Origin: an uncultured Verrucomicrobia subdivision 3 bacterium
GTDB lineage: Bacteria > Verrucomicrobiota > Verrucomicrobiia > Limisphaerales > UBA11358
DNA length: 64,000 bases
Assembly: GCA_903865745.1 (NCBI GenBank)
Contig: CAIPKV010000028.1
Span: 28,322 to 92,321 of the forward strand
Reading direction: 5' to 3'
The first letter of the stretch is position 1; each line of letters begins with the position of its first letter. The notes below the pieces were generated by a model, which ran no database searches, was not told the origin of the DNA, and saw nothing but the letters and a program-made list of their open reading frames with translations. Below, piece after piece: positions 52,370-62,295 of the stretch. The translations under genes were made by a program, and so were the position numbers.

Positions 52370-55300
52370 TCAATACGCATGAAGATGTGTAGCCGGCCCG
52401 GCCGGAAATTCCAGCGGCAACTGAAATGTCACCCTGGTTCCCCGGCCCGGCGCACTCTCCACCTGGCAGTCGCCGCCCACGGATTTCAACCGCTGCCGCA
52501 TATTCTCCAGGCCATCCGCACCGGCCCGGCGCGCACCCGGCGTGAAGCCGCAACCGTCGTCCGCCACCACCAACCGGAACTGGCGAGGTTCCAACCCCAA
52601 CTCCAACCGGATGGAGCCGGGGCGGCCATGCTTGACGGCATTGTTCAAGGCCTCCTTGAAGGCCATGAATAAATTGTGGCGGATTTCGGCGGAGATGGAC
52701 CGGGCGGGCAGGTCAACCGGCAGATCCAGTTTGTAGGCAATTCCCGTAGGCCGCAGGAATTCCCGGGTGTAGTGGATGAGGTAGTTGACGGTATTTTCCA
52801 GCGTGTCGTTGCGCGGGTTGATGGCCCAGACAATTTCATCCATGGAATGCAACATTTCCCGGGTGGTTTCCGCCACTCCCTGGATGAGTGGCTGGGCCGT
52901 CGCCACGATTCCTGGTTCCCGTCCCAGCATATCGGTCTGCATGCTGATTTTGGTGAGATTGGATCCCACCTGATCGTGGATGTCGCGGGCGATGCGGGTG
53001 CGTTCCTGTTCCAAGGCATTCCGCCGCTCCAAAACCAGCATTCGGGCGCGGTAGCGGCGGCGCTGGACGGAAAAACCAAGGCCCAGCATGGATAAAAGCC
53101 CAAAGCCGGCGGCACCAGCCTGGAACCATCTGGTTTGCCAGAAATACGGCAGCACCGTGAGCTTGATGGTCACGCCGGTTTCATTCCACACGCCGTCATT
53201 GTTGCAGGCTCGGACTTGAAATTCGTAATCGCCCGGCGGCACGTAACTATAATTGACGGAGCGTCGGGTGGTGGCCGGCACCCAATCCTTTTCCAGCCCG
53301 GCCAGGCGCCACTGGAACAGCACCTTGTCCGGCGAGGTGAAGCTTGACGCGGTGAATTTAAAGTCGAAATAATGGCGGCCGGGTGGAATCCGCAGCCGCG
53401 CCGGCAACCGTCCGTCCGCCCCGGCCTGCGTCTGGCCATCCACGGAAACATCCTCGATCACGACCAGCGGGGGCACGCGATTAACCGGCAGGGTTTCTGG
53501 ATCCACCCAGAGGGCACCCTTGAGTGTGCCGAACCACAAATTCCCGTCCCGCGCGCGCCAGCAGGCCGGCTGGCTGCTGTCCGAACATTGCAGGGTCGGC
53601 AGGCCGTCATCCTTGCCGTAAGTGACAAAAGGTTCAAAGGGGCTCTGTCCCTTGGCAAACCGGTTCAACTCCGCCAAGTTCACCCGGGTGATCCCTTCCC
53701 GGGTGCCCAACCATAACTGGCCCCGGTTATCTTTCAGGATTTGACTGACATTATCGTTGGGCAGGCCATTAAGGCGCGTGTAACGTGTGAACTGGCCGTC
53801 CTGAAAACGCAGCAAGCCCCCGCCCAGACTGCCAATCCAGATCACGTCCCCGGCATCCGCGAATAACGCTGAAAAACGATCACTTCCAATCTGCACGCCG
53901 AGACTGCGATTTTGAAGCGGGGTTGCCCCTTCTTCCGCCGCCGCCGCCGCCGCAATCCGCTGTGGTTCCGTGCGGCTGTCTTTTGGCCAATAACTGGTAA
54001 AGGTTCCGTTCTGATAACGCCGCAATTCACCGAGGGCCGTGCCAAACCACATATTGCCCGCCGGATCCTCCGTGATGCTCATCACATACGCCGGGGTGAA
54101 GCCATCCGCCTTCCGGAAGCGTTTCAATCGGCCCTGATCCCAGCAAAACAGGCCAAATTCGCTCCCAATCCATATGCGGCCAACCCGATCCAGATAGAGC
54201 ACCCGCGCCACCGTGCCGATGTCGTCCGCCGGAAAAGGCCGGTCGAATTTTCCATCGGCCAGCGTCACCACGCCGTTGCCCACACAGCCCACCCACAAGC
54301 GCCCGACAGCATCCGCACACACCCGGACATCGCGCCACGCCTTTCCAGTCATAACCGGCGGCGCTATCCAGGAGAATTCGCCACCGGGCCGGTGCCGCAA
54401 AACGCCGCCGCTGGTGCCGAACCACATCGCGCCCGTCTGGTCTTCGCAAACCGACCAGACCGCTTCGTGCGCGAAAGCTTCCGCCGGCCAGAGGTTGTGG
54501 AAAAACCGCGGACGCAGGGAAATCAGACCGCCGCCGCCGTTTAGTCCGAGCCAGATATTGCCCTCACGATCCTCCTGCCAGCATTCCACCAGCGCATTGG
54601 GCAACCCCTGTGTCTCCCGTATCTGTAAGACCTGTCCGCCCGCATCCACATGCCATAATCCATCCCCGTAATGCGACACCCACAATCCGCCCTGCGAATC
54701 CACATGCAGGTTCAAAGGCAAATGCCCGAGCGGACTGAAGGAGAGATCTTTCGAACTTGGTCCGGCGCCATCCCAGGATTCCACCCGTGCCACCCATTGC
54801 CGCCCCCGGCATTTCCGCAAGCCCTGATCGGTCCACACCCACAACGAACCATCCGAACACGGGGCGATTTGTTCCACGCGCAACCCGGGCTCGCCATTCG
54901 TCGGGGTCATGTCCGCAAAACTTTTTCCGCTCCATTGCGCCAGACCCTTCGCCGTGCCCACCCAAAGCCGGCCCGCCGGATCGGCAATCAGGGCGGTGAC
55001 CATTGCTCCCTGCAATCCCGGCGGATCGGGCAGGGCCACGAATTTCCCGTCATGAACCTGCCCCAAACTCCCGTTCGCGGCGCGATACCAAATCACCCCT
55101 TGCGACACGGCATACGAAATTATGTTAAGGCCGGCATCCGGCGGTTGAATCATTGTCCACTGGTTGGTTCCGTTCAGCCGCGTTCCCGAAAGCAACCTGC
55201 CATCAATGGTCGAAAACAACACCGAGTTGCTGCTGGACACCAGCAAGCGGGTGAGAAAGCCTCCCGCCACCTCGGGACTTTGCCGCTCCAAGTGAAACCG

Positions 55301-55750
55301 ACCGTCCGCATAGGAAAACAACGCCCCATCCACCGAGCCAACCCATAGGGTGCCCTGCGCATCCACGATCAGTGTTTGGATTTGTGAGGAGTTCAATCCA
55401 GGGGTATTGCCCGGATAAAAATTCACGAACCGCTGCCCATCAAACCGGGACAACCCGCCCACCGAGGTGCCCACCCACAAATAACCATCCGGGGTCTGGG
55501 CGATGCAGGTGATCGAACTGTCCGGCAAACCCGAATCCACATCCCGGACTTTGATGAGATAGCCGCACTCCTTGCCCGCCGACAGCGGCGTCCCCGGTGG
55601 GGCAGCAACCGCATCGCCCGCCACCGCCAACCCCGCGCAAAAAAACAAGCCCAGCGCCAGCGTCATTCCCGCCAGAGCGGACAAAAAACCGCCGCCGCCC
55701 CGGGGCCGGGCCAGCCACCGGCGACGCTTGCCTGTTTTGGGCGAATTCAT
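52370..55750 (-). CDS. two-component sensor kinase with periplasmic propeller
   Basis: A 1126-residue protein; the start is taken at MNSPKTGKRRRW (55750), though the frame is open to 55792. Membrane anchor/signal about 22-46. Two-component-regulator propeller repeats fill about 70-770 (PDGYLWVGTSVGGLSRFDG, DRVGRIWIGSEFGL and many more). A Y_Y_Y-type Ig-like domain is at about 783-860 (PPGDYEFQVRACNNDGVWN). A second membrane helix is at about 873-897. HisKA_3 follows with the phospho-His in IARDIHDQVGSNLTKIS (about 925). The HATPase has NNAVKHG and LVVADDGCGF. It should sense an oligosaccharide and pass phosphate to the regulator downstream. Confidence 0.9.
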   Translation of the reverse strand: MNSPKTGKRRRWLARPRGGGGFLSALAGMTLALGLFFCAGLAVAGDAVAAPPGTPLSAGKECGYLIKVRDVDSGLPDSSITCIAQTPDGYLWVGTSVGGLSRFDGQRFVNFYPGNTPGLNSSQIQTLIVDAQGTLWVGSVDGALFSYADGRFHLERQSPEVAGGFLTRLLVSSSNSVLFSTIDGRLLSGTRLNGTNQWTMIQPPDAGLNIISYAVSQGVIWYRAANGSLGQVHDGKFVALPDPPGLQGAMVTALIADPAGRLWVGTAKGLAQWSGKSFADMTPTNGEPGLRVEQIAPCSDGSLWVWTDQGLRKCRGRQWVARVESWDGAGPSSKDLSFSPLGHLPLNLHVDSQGGLWVSHYGDGLWHVDAGGQVLQIRETQGLPNALVECWQEDREGNIWLGLNGGGGLISLRPRFFHNLWPAEAFAHEAVWSVCEDQTGAMWFGTSGGVLRHRPGGEFSWIAPPVMTGKAWRDVRVCADAVGRLWVGCVGNGVVTLADGKFDRPFPADDIGTVARVLYLDRVGRIWIGSEFGLFCWDQGRLKRFRKADGFTPAYVMSITEDPAGNMWFGTALGELRRYQNGTFTSYWPKDSRTEPQRIAAAAAAEEGATPLQNRSLGVQIGSDRFSALFADAGDVIWIGSLGGGLLRFQDGQFTRYTRLNGLPNDNVSQILKDNRGQLWLGTREGITRVNLAELNRFAKGQSPFEPFVTYGKDDGLPTLQCSDSSQPACWRARDGNLWFGTLKGALWVDPETLPVNRVPPLVVIEDVSVDGQTQAGADGRLPARLRIPPGRHYFDFKFTASSFTSPDKVLFQWRLAGLEKDWVPATTRRSVNYSYVPPGDYEFQVRACNNDGVWNETGVTIKLTVLPYFWQTRWFQAGAAGFGLLSMLGLGFSVQRRRYRARMLVLERRNALEQERTRIARDIHDQVGSNLTKISMQTDMLGREPGIVATAQPLIQGVAETTREMLHSMDEIVWAINPRNDTLENTVNYLIHYTREFLRPTGIAYKLDLPVDLPARSISAEIRHNLFMAFKEALNNAVKHGRPGSIRLELGLEPRQFRLVVADDGCGFTPGARRAGADGLENMRQRLKSVGGDCQVESAPGRGTRVTFQLPLEFPAGPATHLHAY
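52374..52391 (-). promoter_or_regulatory. 18-bp dyad operator candidate, copy 4
   Basis: TACGCATGAAGATGTGTA; one base off copies 1 and 2. It lies within the last codons of the kinase (HLHAY) and 13 bp before the response-regulator ATG, with CAATACGCAT matching copy 1 further out. The shared GGTGAAGAACATTT flank of the other copies is missing here. Confidence 0.55.
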
Positions 55751-55809
55751 TTTTTTCAACTTGCACCCGAATACAACCGGTTGCAAGACCATGCGCGGGC
55801 GATTTCGTT

Positions 55810-57960
55810 TTATTGGAGCCAGATGGATTTAAGGCGGAAGATTTTCAGGGAACGAATGGCGGAGCCATCGGTTACAGTGAGTTTTGTTTCCGTGGAGGTG
55901 AAGCTCTGGCTCAGTCGCTTTCGAAGTTCGTAAGAAATCCCGTCATCTGCGTAAATTTCATTCAAAGTGCGGTCGGTGAAGATGCGAGCCGCACGACCTT
56001 CGAAGCTGGCGTCAATGCCGTTGATGACGAGTTGACGCGGAGCGGAGTCGGCGAACTCAATCAGCGTCTCGCTCAATTCGCCCTGGCATTTCTGGAGCAG
56101 TTCATTCGCCTGCGCGGGCGTCAAGTCTTTGCCTTCGGCGAGAACTTCGCCACGCAACTGTTCCAGTTCCTTGACGGGTGAGTAGAAGATGCGCGGGCCG
56201 GCGCTCGTTTCACGGAGCGTCAACTCGTGCGGGAGCGTGAAGGCCATGTTGACGATCTGGTCGGGGAACGATTGCAGATAGGTGTCTGTCATCGCCCAGC
56301 CGATTTGAATCCGGCGTCCGTCCGGGGCATCACTCACTGTTTCGGCGGCATAGAAGGCGCCGTGCCGGGTGCCGTGCGGGCCGGACTCCTTGTGGAAAGT
56401 TTTGCCGTCGAACTGGCCGATGAAATAGCGGTTCTGCGCGGCTTGAATGATCCAACGGGATTCGCCGGGCTTGCCGGCGACCGGCAATTGAAACATGTCC
56501 GGACACTCAAACACCGCTTCGCGGTCGGGATCGGTGAAAGCGCCGACACGCGTCCATTGCCGTAGGTTTTTCGATTCATAAAAGGCAAGGTTGTGATCAT
56601 CCGGCTTTTTGCCGCTCGGCGGCACGGCTTCCGTCTCGGGGCACGGCGACTCATCAAAAACCACCATCACCCATTTCTGCTCCGGCTGATACCAGAGGAT
56701 TTTGGGATCGCGACCCCGATGCTTCACGACCGGATTTTCTGGCAGCTCGGTGAATGTCAATCCTCCGTCTTTGCTGTAAACGAGACATTCGCCGCGCCCG
56801 GTGCTGGTGAAGGCCGCAAACTGCGTGCCCTGGCCGAGACCCGCCGAGTTGTTGAAATCAACGAAGCCGGCGCCGGAATAGGCCATGTCGCCAACCGTTT
56901 TTTGATAGAGGGCGATGGGCTTTTCCTCCCAGTGAACGAGGTCGGTGCTTTCAAGGTGACCCCAGTGCATGTTGCCCCACTGGATGCCGAAGGGATTGTA
57001 TTGATAGTAGAGATGATATTTTCCACCGGCGAAAACCAAGCCATTGGGATCGTTGTTCCATCCGCGACGCGTGGAGGCGTGAAATTGATTCCGGTAAGGC
57101 TGCGTGTAGTCCGATGGCGACAGCGCCTCCGATTCGGAACCGATTTTGATCCGGTCAAACGCGGCTCGGCAGGTCTCAGGCGCTTGCTTGCCATCGGCAA
57201 TGGCAATCTTGATTTGCTTTCCTTTCAATCCGAAATGGTCCAGCGGATAGGCCGCCAGCCAGTAGGCGACTTTACCTTGCGGAAGCGCGACCGTGAAGTT
57301 TTGCACCAAAGTTTCGCCGTCGTAGATCCCCATCGTGAGTGCGTTCACGCCTCTCGCATAGTTACCCACCGGCACGATGAGGTGGCTACCGTTCACCGCG
57401 AGCGTCTTTTCCAAAGTCACCAAAGTGTTTGCCGCCTTCGTGTCGGACTGAACGATTTGGTCCACATTGATGTGCCCCCAGCCGCCTTGGCGCGAATCCA
57501 CAATCTGAAAGACGGCGGTTCTTCCAAACAGCTCCGTCACATCCCATGACGCCAGCGCGAGCGCTTCGCTGCCGCCGGGTTTGGTGTTCGGCCCCGTGGC
57601 GGTGCGCACGACCTTGCCATCCACGAGCAGGTTCATGCAGGTTTCATTCGTCCACCCGCCGCCGCCAATCAGAAAGTTGATGAACTTCCGTTCCATCTTG
57701 AATTCCGGCGAGGTCAGCGTGCCCGTCGCGCCGTCACCGCCGTTGAAAGAATTGGCCAAGCCTTTGCCGAGGAAGCCATCCACATTCATCTGACCGGGCA
57801 ACGTGCCGTGCGCCGGCCCGGTCCCAAAAGCGGTGCCTGTGGTTTTCCACGCACCATAGTCTTTGCCTTCAAAGTCAGCGAGGACGATGGGGTTTGCGGC
57901 GTGCGCCACCGAGGCCAGCAAGCAGCTGGTGAGAAGTGTGATTTTCATTCTTGTTTTCAT
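55810..57960 (-). CDS. GH32 fructan hydrolase with extra N-terminal domain
   Basis: A 716-residue secreted protein with signal peptide MKTRMKITLLTSCLLASVAHA. An N-terminal beta-sandwich (about 22-285; NPIVLADFEGKDYGAWKTTG) precedes the catalytic part. The GH32 residues are present: nucleophile Asp in STRRGWNNDPNGLVFAGG (about 303), stabiliser in KHRGRDPKILW (about 416), and acid/base Glu in AVFECPDMFQLP (about 486). A C-terminal beta-sandwich closes it. It should release fructose from levan, inulin or sucrose-type fructans. The ATG at 57960 overlaps the stop of the second GH32 gene. Confidence 0.93.
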   Translation of the reverse strand: MKTRMKITLLTSCLLASVAHAANPIVLADFEGKDYGAWKTTGTAFGTGPAHGTLPGQMNVDGFLGKGLANSFNGGDGATGTLTSPEFKMERKFINFLIGGGGWTNETCMNLLVDGKVVRTATGPNTKPGGSEALALASWDVTELFGRTAVFQIVDSRQGGWGHINVDQIVQSDTKAANTLVTLEKTLAVNGSHLIVPVGNYARGVNALTMGIYDGETLVQNFTVALPQGKVAYWLAAYPLDHFGLKGKQIKIAIADGKQAPETCRAAFDRIKIGSESEALSPSDYTQPYRNQFHASTRRGWNNDPNGLVFAGGKYHLYYQYNPFGIQWGNMHWGHLESTDLVHWEEKPIALYQKTVGDMAYSGAGFVDFNNSAGLGQGTQFAAFTSTGRGECLVYSKDGGLTFTELPENPVVKHRGRDPKILWYQPEQKWVMVVFDESPCPETEAVPPSGKKPDDHNLAFYESKNLRQWTRVGAFTDPDREAVFECPDMFQLPVAGKPGESRWIIQAAQNRYFIGQFDGKTFHKESGPHGTRHGAFYAAETVSDAPDGRRIQIGWAMTDTYLQSFPDQIVNMAFTLPHELTLRETSAGPRIFYSPVKELEQLRGEVLAEGKDLTPAQANELLQKCQGELSETLIEFADSAPRQLVINGIDASFEGRAARIFTDRTLNEIYADDGISYELRKRLSQSFTSTETKLTVTDGSAIRSLKIFRLKSIWLQ

Positions 57961-59477
57961 TGTTGTTTCAAGTTGCTCATTCCCTTCCAAATCGACTCGA
58001 TCTTCGCGACCCGGAGTTCATGGATGAGGTGTTCGCCCTGGAGAGATCGAAGGAAGACCGAGCGCATCTTCGGGTCCAATTCGGCGTAGGAGGTCATGGA
58101 GACCAGTCCGTTGTTGCCGAAGACCTCGACAGAGAGACGGTCCACGAGGATGCGCAGGCGCAGGTGTCCGTCCGGCATCAGTGGCAGAGAGGCGGTGTTG
58201 CCGAGGAAGCTGAGCAGCTTGTTCCTGACGTTGTAATCAATCGCGATCCCGCGGACTAACAACGAGAAGGTTCCGCCATCGCTGGGTTGGATATCGAGCG
58301 AGATGTCCAGCGTGTCATTCTCCACCAGGGAGGAAAGGCTTTTTGTAGCGAGGAGCGTCTTGGCTTTTTCTATGCTCTCGTCGGTGTGAAGCCTTGAGAT
58401 TTCAGGGATCGGAGAACGGCAGAGCCGGATGCCGTCGGGCTGACGCTGAAGGCTGAGCTGGCAAGGAAAGGTGAGCTGTTGATCGAAGGGCGCACCCGCC
58501 ACTTGTTTCTCGCTGCGAAGCCAGGCGATCTGGACCCTTCGGCCTTCCTTCCCCGAAGCATCCCACCAGGTCTGGTTCGCGGAATAAGCGTTGCCCGCGT
58601 CGAGCCGGCGTTTCCTCCCCTGCATTTCAAAGCGGTGCCCGTCGAAGGTGCCGATGCCATAATCCTCCCAGTCCATGATAACCCAGGGCTGCTCGCCGCC
58701 GGGTTCACCTTGCACCGGTAGCTGGAAGAGATCCGGGCAGACATAGAATCCGGGCAGATGACTCTCGAAAGTCCATTGCTTCAAGTCCGTGGAACTGAAG
58801 AACCCGAACCCACCCTTGCCGTCCACTTTTTCATAGAGAATGGCCACCCAGCGCTTGGTGCCTTCATGCCAGATGACCCTCGGGTCGCGAGCGGAATCCG
58901 GCCACGATGTTTTGTCGTCATTGGGCAAGGCGATGACTGGATTGCTTTCGTAATCTTTCCATGTCCGTCCACGATCGTTGCTGTAGGCTAGATACTGGCC
59001 CTTGCCCCACCGGGTGTAGAGGGCGACCAGCGCCTTGTCGGTCCCGCTCTGAAATCCCGCCGTGTTGTCCTTGTCCAACACGACGCTGCCGGAAAAGGCG
59101 GGGTAGCTTCCCTGCGCCGGGAGCGCCACCGGCAGGTGCTCCCAGTGCAGCAAATCCTTGCTCACGGCATGACCCCAGCAACCGCCTTGGCCCTGATTAA
59201 ATTGGTAGAAAAGATGGAACTCGTCCTGGTAAACAAGCAGCCCGTTGGGGTCATTCATTCGCCCCTTCGGTGCCGTAAAATGGAACTGTGGCCGCATCGG
59301 CTCGTTGTATGAAGCCGTCTGCTCCCGATACGCCTCTTCGTAAGCGTGCAGAGGGACGGCTCTGGGTGTCAGCGCGAGGTTGGGGCCCGGTGGGGACTGG
59401 GGCACATTCTGCGCGTGAAGCACCGCCAACGGCGACAGCAACCGGGCAATGAATACCAGTGACAGAATGTTTTTCAT
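57957..59477 (-). CDS. GH32-family protein lacking the acid/base glutamate
   Basis: A 506-residue secreted protein starting at MKNILSLVFIARLLSPLAVLH (ATG at 59475-59477). The GH32 nucleophile is present in PKGRMNDPNGLLVYQ (about 74) and the stabiliser in DSARDPRVIW (about 199). The ECPDLF motif reads GFYVCPDLFQLP: residue about 244 is Val (GTC), where Glu is the acid/base in other members. The rest of the fold is well kept (QFHFTAPKG, LHWEHLPVALPAQGSYPAFSGS, WGKGQYLAYSNDRGRTW). It may bind fructan without cutting it, or be on the way to loss. Confidence 0.88.
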   Translation of the reverse strand: MKNILSLVFIARLLSPLAVLHAQNVPQSPPGPNLALTPRAVPLHAYEEAYREQTASYNEPMRPQFHFTAPKGRMNDPNGLLVYQDEFHLFYQFNQGQGGCWGHAVSKDLLHWEHLPVALPAQGSYPAFSGSVVLDKDNTAGFQSGTDKALVALYTRWGKGQYLAYSNDRGRTWKDYESNPVIALPNDDKTSWPDSARDPRVIWHEGTKRWVAILYEKVDGKGGFGFFSSTDLKQWTFESHLPGFYVCPDLFQLPVQGEPGGEQPWVIMDWEDYGIGTFDGHRFEMQGRKRRLDAGNAYSANQTWWDASGKEGRRVQIAWLRSEKQVAGAPFDQQLTFPCQLSLQRQPDGIRLCRSPIPEISRLHTDESIEKAKTLLATKSLSSLVENDTLDISLDIQPSDGGTFSLLVRGIAIDYNVRNKLLSFLGNTASLPLMPDGHLRLRILVDRLSVEVFGNNGLVSMTSYAELDPKMRSVFLRSLQGEHLIHELRVAKIESIWKGMSNLKQQ

Positions 59478-59482
59478 CAGTT

Positions 59483-60640
59483 TTACAGCCGTTCTCCGAG
59501 GGTTCCCTTGGCCCAAGTATCCAGCAACTTCACCATGTCGGCAAACGACGCGGAACGACCGGAGCGGACGAAATGGCCGCTGGCACAGTTGCCCGCGAGC
59601 AGGATGCCTGCGTCGTCGAATCCCTTCAACGCGGCGGCCAGACAACCCGCGCCGAAATTATCGCCCGCTCCCGTCGAGATCAGCGGCTCGCGGCAAAACG
59701 GCCCCGGCACATAGACCGCCCCGGCGGCACTCGCGCAGGCAGCTCCGTCGTTGGGATGGATGATGATGCGGTCCACCGCGATGCGCGCCCGCAGAAACGC
59801 CGCGAGTTCCGCCACCGAATCGGCATCCTTGCGACCATGATAGGCGCCGCCGAAAACCTCGGCCATCTGCCACGCCTCTTTCAGATTGAAGGAGAGCATG
59901 GTCTGACACTGGCGCGTGATGGCCGGCAAACGGTCGAGCAAATCTTTCCGGTCGGCCACCGGCCGCGTCTCAAACTCGGCGAGATCCATGAAGAAAAAAA
60001 CTTCCTTGGCAGGCCGGCCGAGTTCCGCCAGCCGCGCGGCCAGATGGCTCCAGATGGGACCGGCATGAGGCAGCTTGCCCCAGTTGACGGCACTGATGAA
60101 GGCGGCGGCTCTGAGTTCCGCGTCGAGCGCCGATTGGCCGACACATTCGAGCACGCGATCCCAAGTCACCTCCGCGCAGGCCGCCATGTCGCACAGCATG
60201 ACTTTGCCATCCGTAAACTCCAGACAGGTCGTGTGCGCCGGTTTGGCCAGCGTATAAAGATGTTTTGTTTTTCCGCCGAGCGCTTCCTGATAAATCGGCA
60301 ACACTTCTCGCAGCCCCATCGCGCCGATGTAGGTGACATCAATCTTGCCGGCGTGGATGTCGTTCAGCGCGGCGGCGAACAGCGGGCCGTTCCCGCCGAA
60401 CTTGTCGCCGAGATGCCGCACCGGATACGACGCGGCAATGCCGGCGGCGGCGGCCACCTTGGGGCCGAATTCCGCCATCGAGGCCGGCGTTTGCAGACGG
60501 ACGAAGGTGTCAATGAAACCGTCAAACCCGCACAGGCCAGATGGCCGACCTGACTCGATGACAATGGCTTTCGCTTTGAATATTTCAATCGCTGTCGCTA
60601 GCGAATATATGTCTCGATAAATCGTGCTGTTGTTGTTCAT
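59483..60640 (-). CDS. PfkB-family sugar kinase, probable fructokinase
   Basis: A 385-residue protein starting at MNNNSTIYRDIYSLATAIEI (ATG at 60638-60640). The PfkB pattern is visible: GFDGFIDTFVRLQTP near 35-50, HLGDKFGGNGPLFAAAL, FFFMDLAEFE and the C-terminal ATP/anion-hole motif PLISTGAGDNFGAGCLAAAL with the catalytic Asp. It lies in the same run as two GH32 genes, which points to phosphorylation of fructose. It is somewhat longer than common fructokinases (about 300). Confidence 0.82.
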   Translation of the reverse strand: MNNNSTIYRDIYSLATAIEIFKAKAIVIESGRPSGLCGFDGFIDTFVRLQTPASMAEFGPKVAAAAGIAASYPVRHLGDKFGGNGPLFAAALNDIHAGKIDVTYIGAMGLREVLPIYQEALGGKTKHLYTLAKPAHTTCLEFTDGKVMLCDMAACAEVTWDRVLECVGQSALDAELRAAAFISAVNWGKLPHAGPIWSHLAARLAELGRPAKEVFFFMDLAEFETRPVADRKDLLDRLPAITRQCQTMLSFNLKEAWQMAEVFGGAYHGRKDADSVAELAAFLRARIAVDRIIIHPNDGAACASAAGAVYVPGPFCREPLISTGAGDNFGAGCLAAALKGFDDAGILLAGNCASGHFVRSGRSASFADMVKLLDTWAKGTLGERL

Positions 60641-60659
60641 TTTAATAATCTTTCTAAAA

Positions 60660-62294
60660 TCACTCAGCCACTGCTTTCGCATCGGCCAGCGTGGGAACTG
60701 GCAGCTTCGCCTCTTGAGGCTGCGGCTTGAGGTTGCTGGTCGCGCCCGGAAACGCATACCAATAAGTCGTCGCGCAATAAATGAGCGTGGTAGGTTTATG
60801 CGATATGAGTTCCATGTCGAACTGGAACGATTGTTGGAAAGGAATGCCATCCAGTTGACGTGTGCGACTCATCACATTCCATCCTTGAGTCATGGGCTGA
60901 TCCATGCGCACCAAATTGGCGAAGGGAGTCTGGTGAACGGGTTTCGGGGCATACGAATAGTTGTAATAATCTTCGGTGCCGGTGCCCAGGTGCGACGGAA
61001 AAGATTCACCATCCACCCAAATCTTTTCATCGCCTTCGCCATACCAAGTGGCGACCGGATTATAAATCGCCAGCGAGTCGCCCGCATACACGCCCCGTCC
61101 GTTGATGTGAATAAAGTTCCAATCGCGATGCGGCGGCGTCTTCAAGCCCGCTTCATAATGCCATGCCGCGTGAAAATGCATGGAGCGATCATCCCACTTC
61201 CACGGTGCGGTGGTGGCATGCAACGAAGCCTTCACGGACTGTGAGCCGACATTTTGGAGGGTGATCGTTGCAGATTTTTCGTAGGGCATGACCCACCGGC
61301 AACGCATCGTGCCGTCGGTGCTGACATCGCGATACCAACTGCGCAGTTCATTGATGCCGACGCCGCTGCCAAAGAAATCCGTCGCCGGGCACCAGGCAGT
61401 TTCCTCGCCATCGAACGTGAGTTTTACCATGAGGCTGCGGAGCGTGCGCTCTACTTCTTTGGCATCGCCGGTTTTCAGGAGCAATTCCAAGCCACGAACC
61501 GCGTTCGCTCCCGCTGGCAATTCAAGCGCGGCTTCCGCGCCCGCCGCCAATTCTGAATTCAGCGAGAGCACTTTGCCGCCGGTGAACGGCGCGGGCGAAT
61601 TCAGTTTCCGATTAACCTCATTAATCAACTTGCTTGCCGCCTCGACCTGCGGCAAAGCGAAGGTCTGCACCACGGTTCCCGGCGCATAGGTGCGGTAGTT
61701 GATTTGATAATAGCGCGCGCTTTTGGATTTTTCCTCCCAAGTAACTTTACAGTGTTTGGCATAAGGGATGGGTAAATAGAGGTTGTTGCCGCCGAAGTTT
61801 GGTCTATAGCCCGGATGAGCCTGAGCCAAGGGAGCGCCGAATTTCAAATCGCCCTTGAGCAAATCAAAGTCAGTGAAGGTCAACGCAGGCGTTTTCTCGC
61901 CATCGAGATAGACGCGAATGACGCCTTGTTTATCACCACCCGCCGTCAGCCAGAAGCGCACGATCGCCCCAGCTCCATCCGCATCCATCATCACTTGCTC
62001 TTTGCGACCGTCCGTTTCCTCACTGCGGATGTATTGGGTGTGGTCGTGGTTGGCAAACCAGCCGGGCTTGTCGGGAGCGACCTTCGCCCGGTCATAACTA
62101 CTCGCCTGCTTGCAGGTGAATTCCTGCGATGGCCAGCGGGCGATGGATTCGGTAGCCACCATCTCGTTGAGCAGCGATTCCAGAGAGACAGTTTCGGCGG
62201 CGGACGCGGCAATGGCCGTGATTACGCAAGTCGTAGCGAGCAGCAGCGCTCGCACGCGAAATGTCTTGAGGCGAATCGTCATAGTGTAAGACAT
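60660..62294 (-). CDS. secreted DUF2961/GH172 enzyme
   Basis: A 544-residue exported protein (signal about 12-33, VRALLLATTCVITAIAASAA). DUF2961 features: MMDADGAGAIVRFWLTAGG, VTFDGEETAWCPATDFFGSG, MRCRWVMPYEKSATITLQN, WVDGESFPSHLGTGTEDYYNY and QSFQFDMELISHKPTTLIY. Members of this family (GH172) include alpha-D-fructofuranosidases and alpha-D-arabinofuranosidases, so a role on alpha-linked fructose or difructose anhydride fits the GH32 neighbours. Starts at 62294 or, four codons on, 62282. It begins one base after the sugar-porter stop. Confidence 0.85.
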   Translation of the reverse strand: MSYTMTIRLKTFRVRALLLATTCVITAIAASAAETVSLESLLNEMVATESIARWPSQEFTCKQASSYDRAKVAPDKPGWFANHDHTQYIRSEETDGRKEQVMMDADGAGAIVRFWLTAGGDKQGVIRVYLDGEKTPALTFTDFDLLKGDLKFGAPLAQAHPGYRPNFGGNNLYLPIPYAKHCKVTWEEKSKSARYYQINYRTYAPGTVVQTFALPQVEAASKLINEVNRKLNSPAPFTGGKVLSLNSELAAGAEAALELPAGANAVRGLELLLKTGDAKEVERTLRSLMVKLTFDGEETAWCPATDFFGSGVGINELRSWYRDVSTDGTMRCRWVMPYEKSATITLQNVGSQSVKASLHATTAPWKWDDRSMHFHAAWHYEAGLKTPPHRDWNFIHINGRGVYAGDSLAIYNPVATWYGEGDEKIWVDGESFPSHLGTGTEDYYNYSYAPKPVHQTPFANLVRMDQPMTQGWNVMSRTRQLDGIPFQQSFQFDMELISHKPTTLIYCATTYWYAFPGATSNLKPQPQEAKLPVPTLADAKAVAE

Positions 62295-62295
62295 G

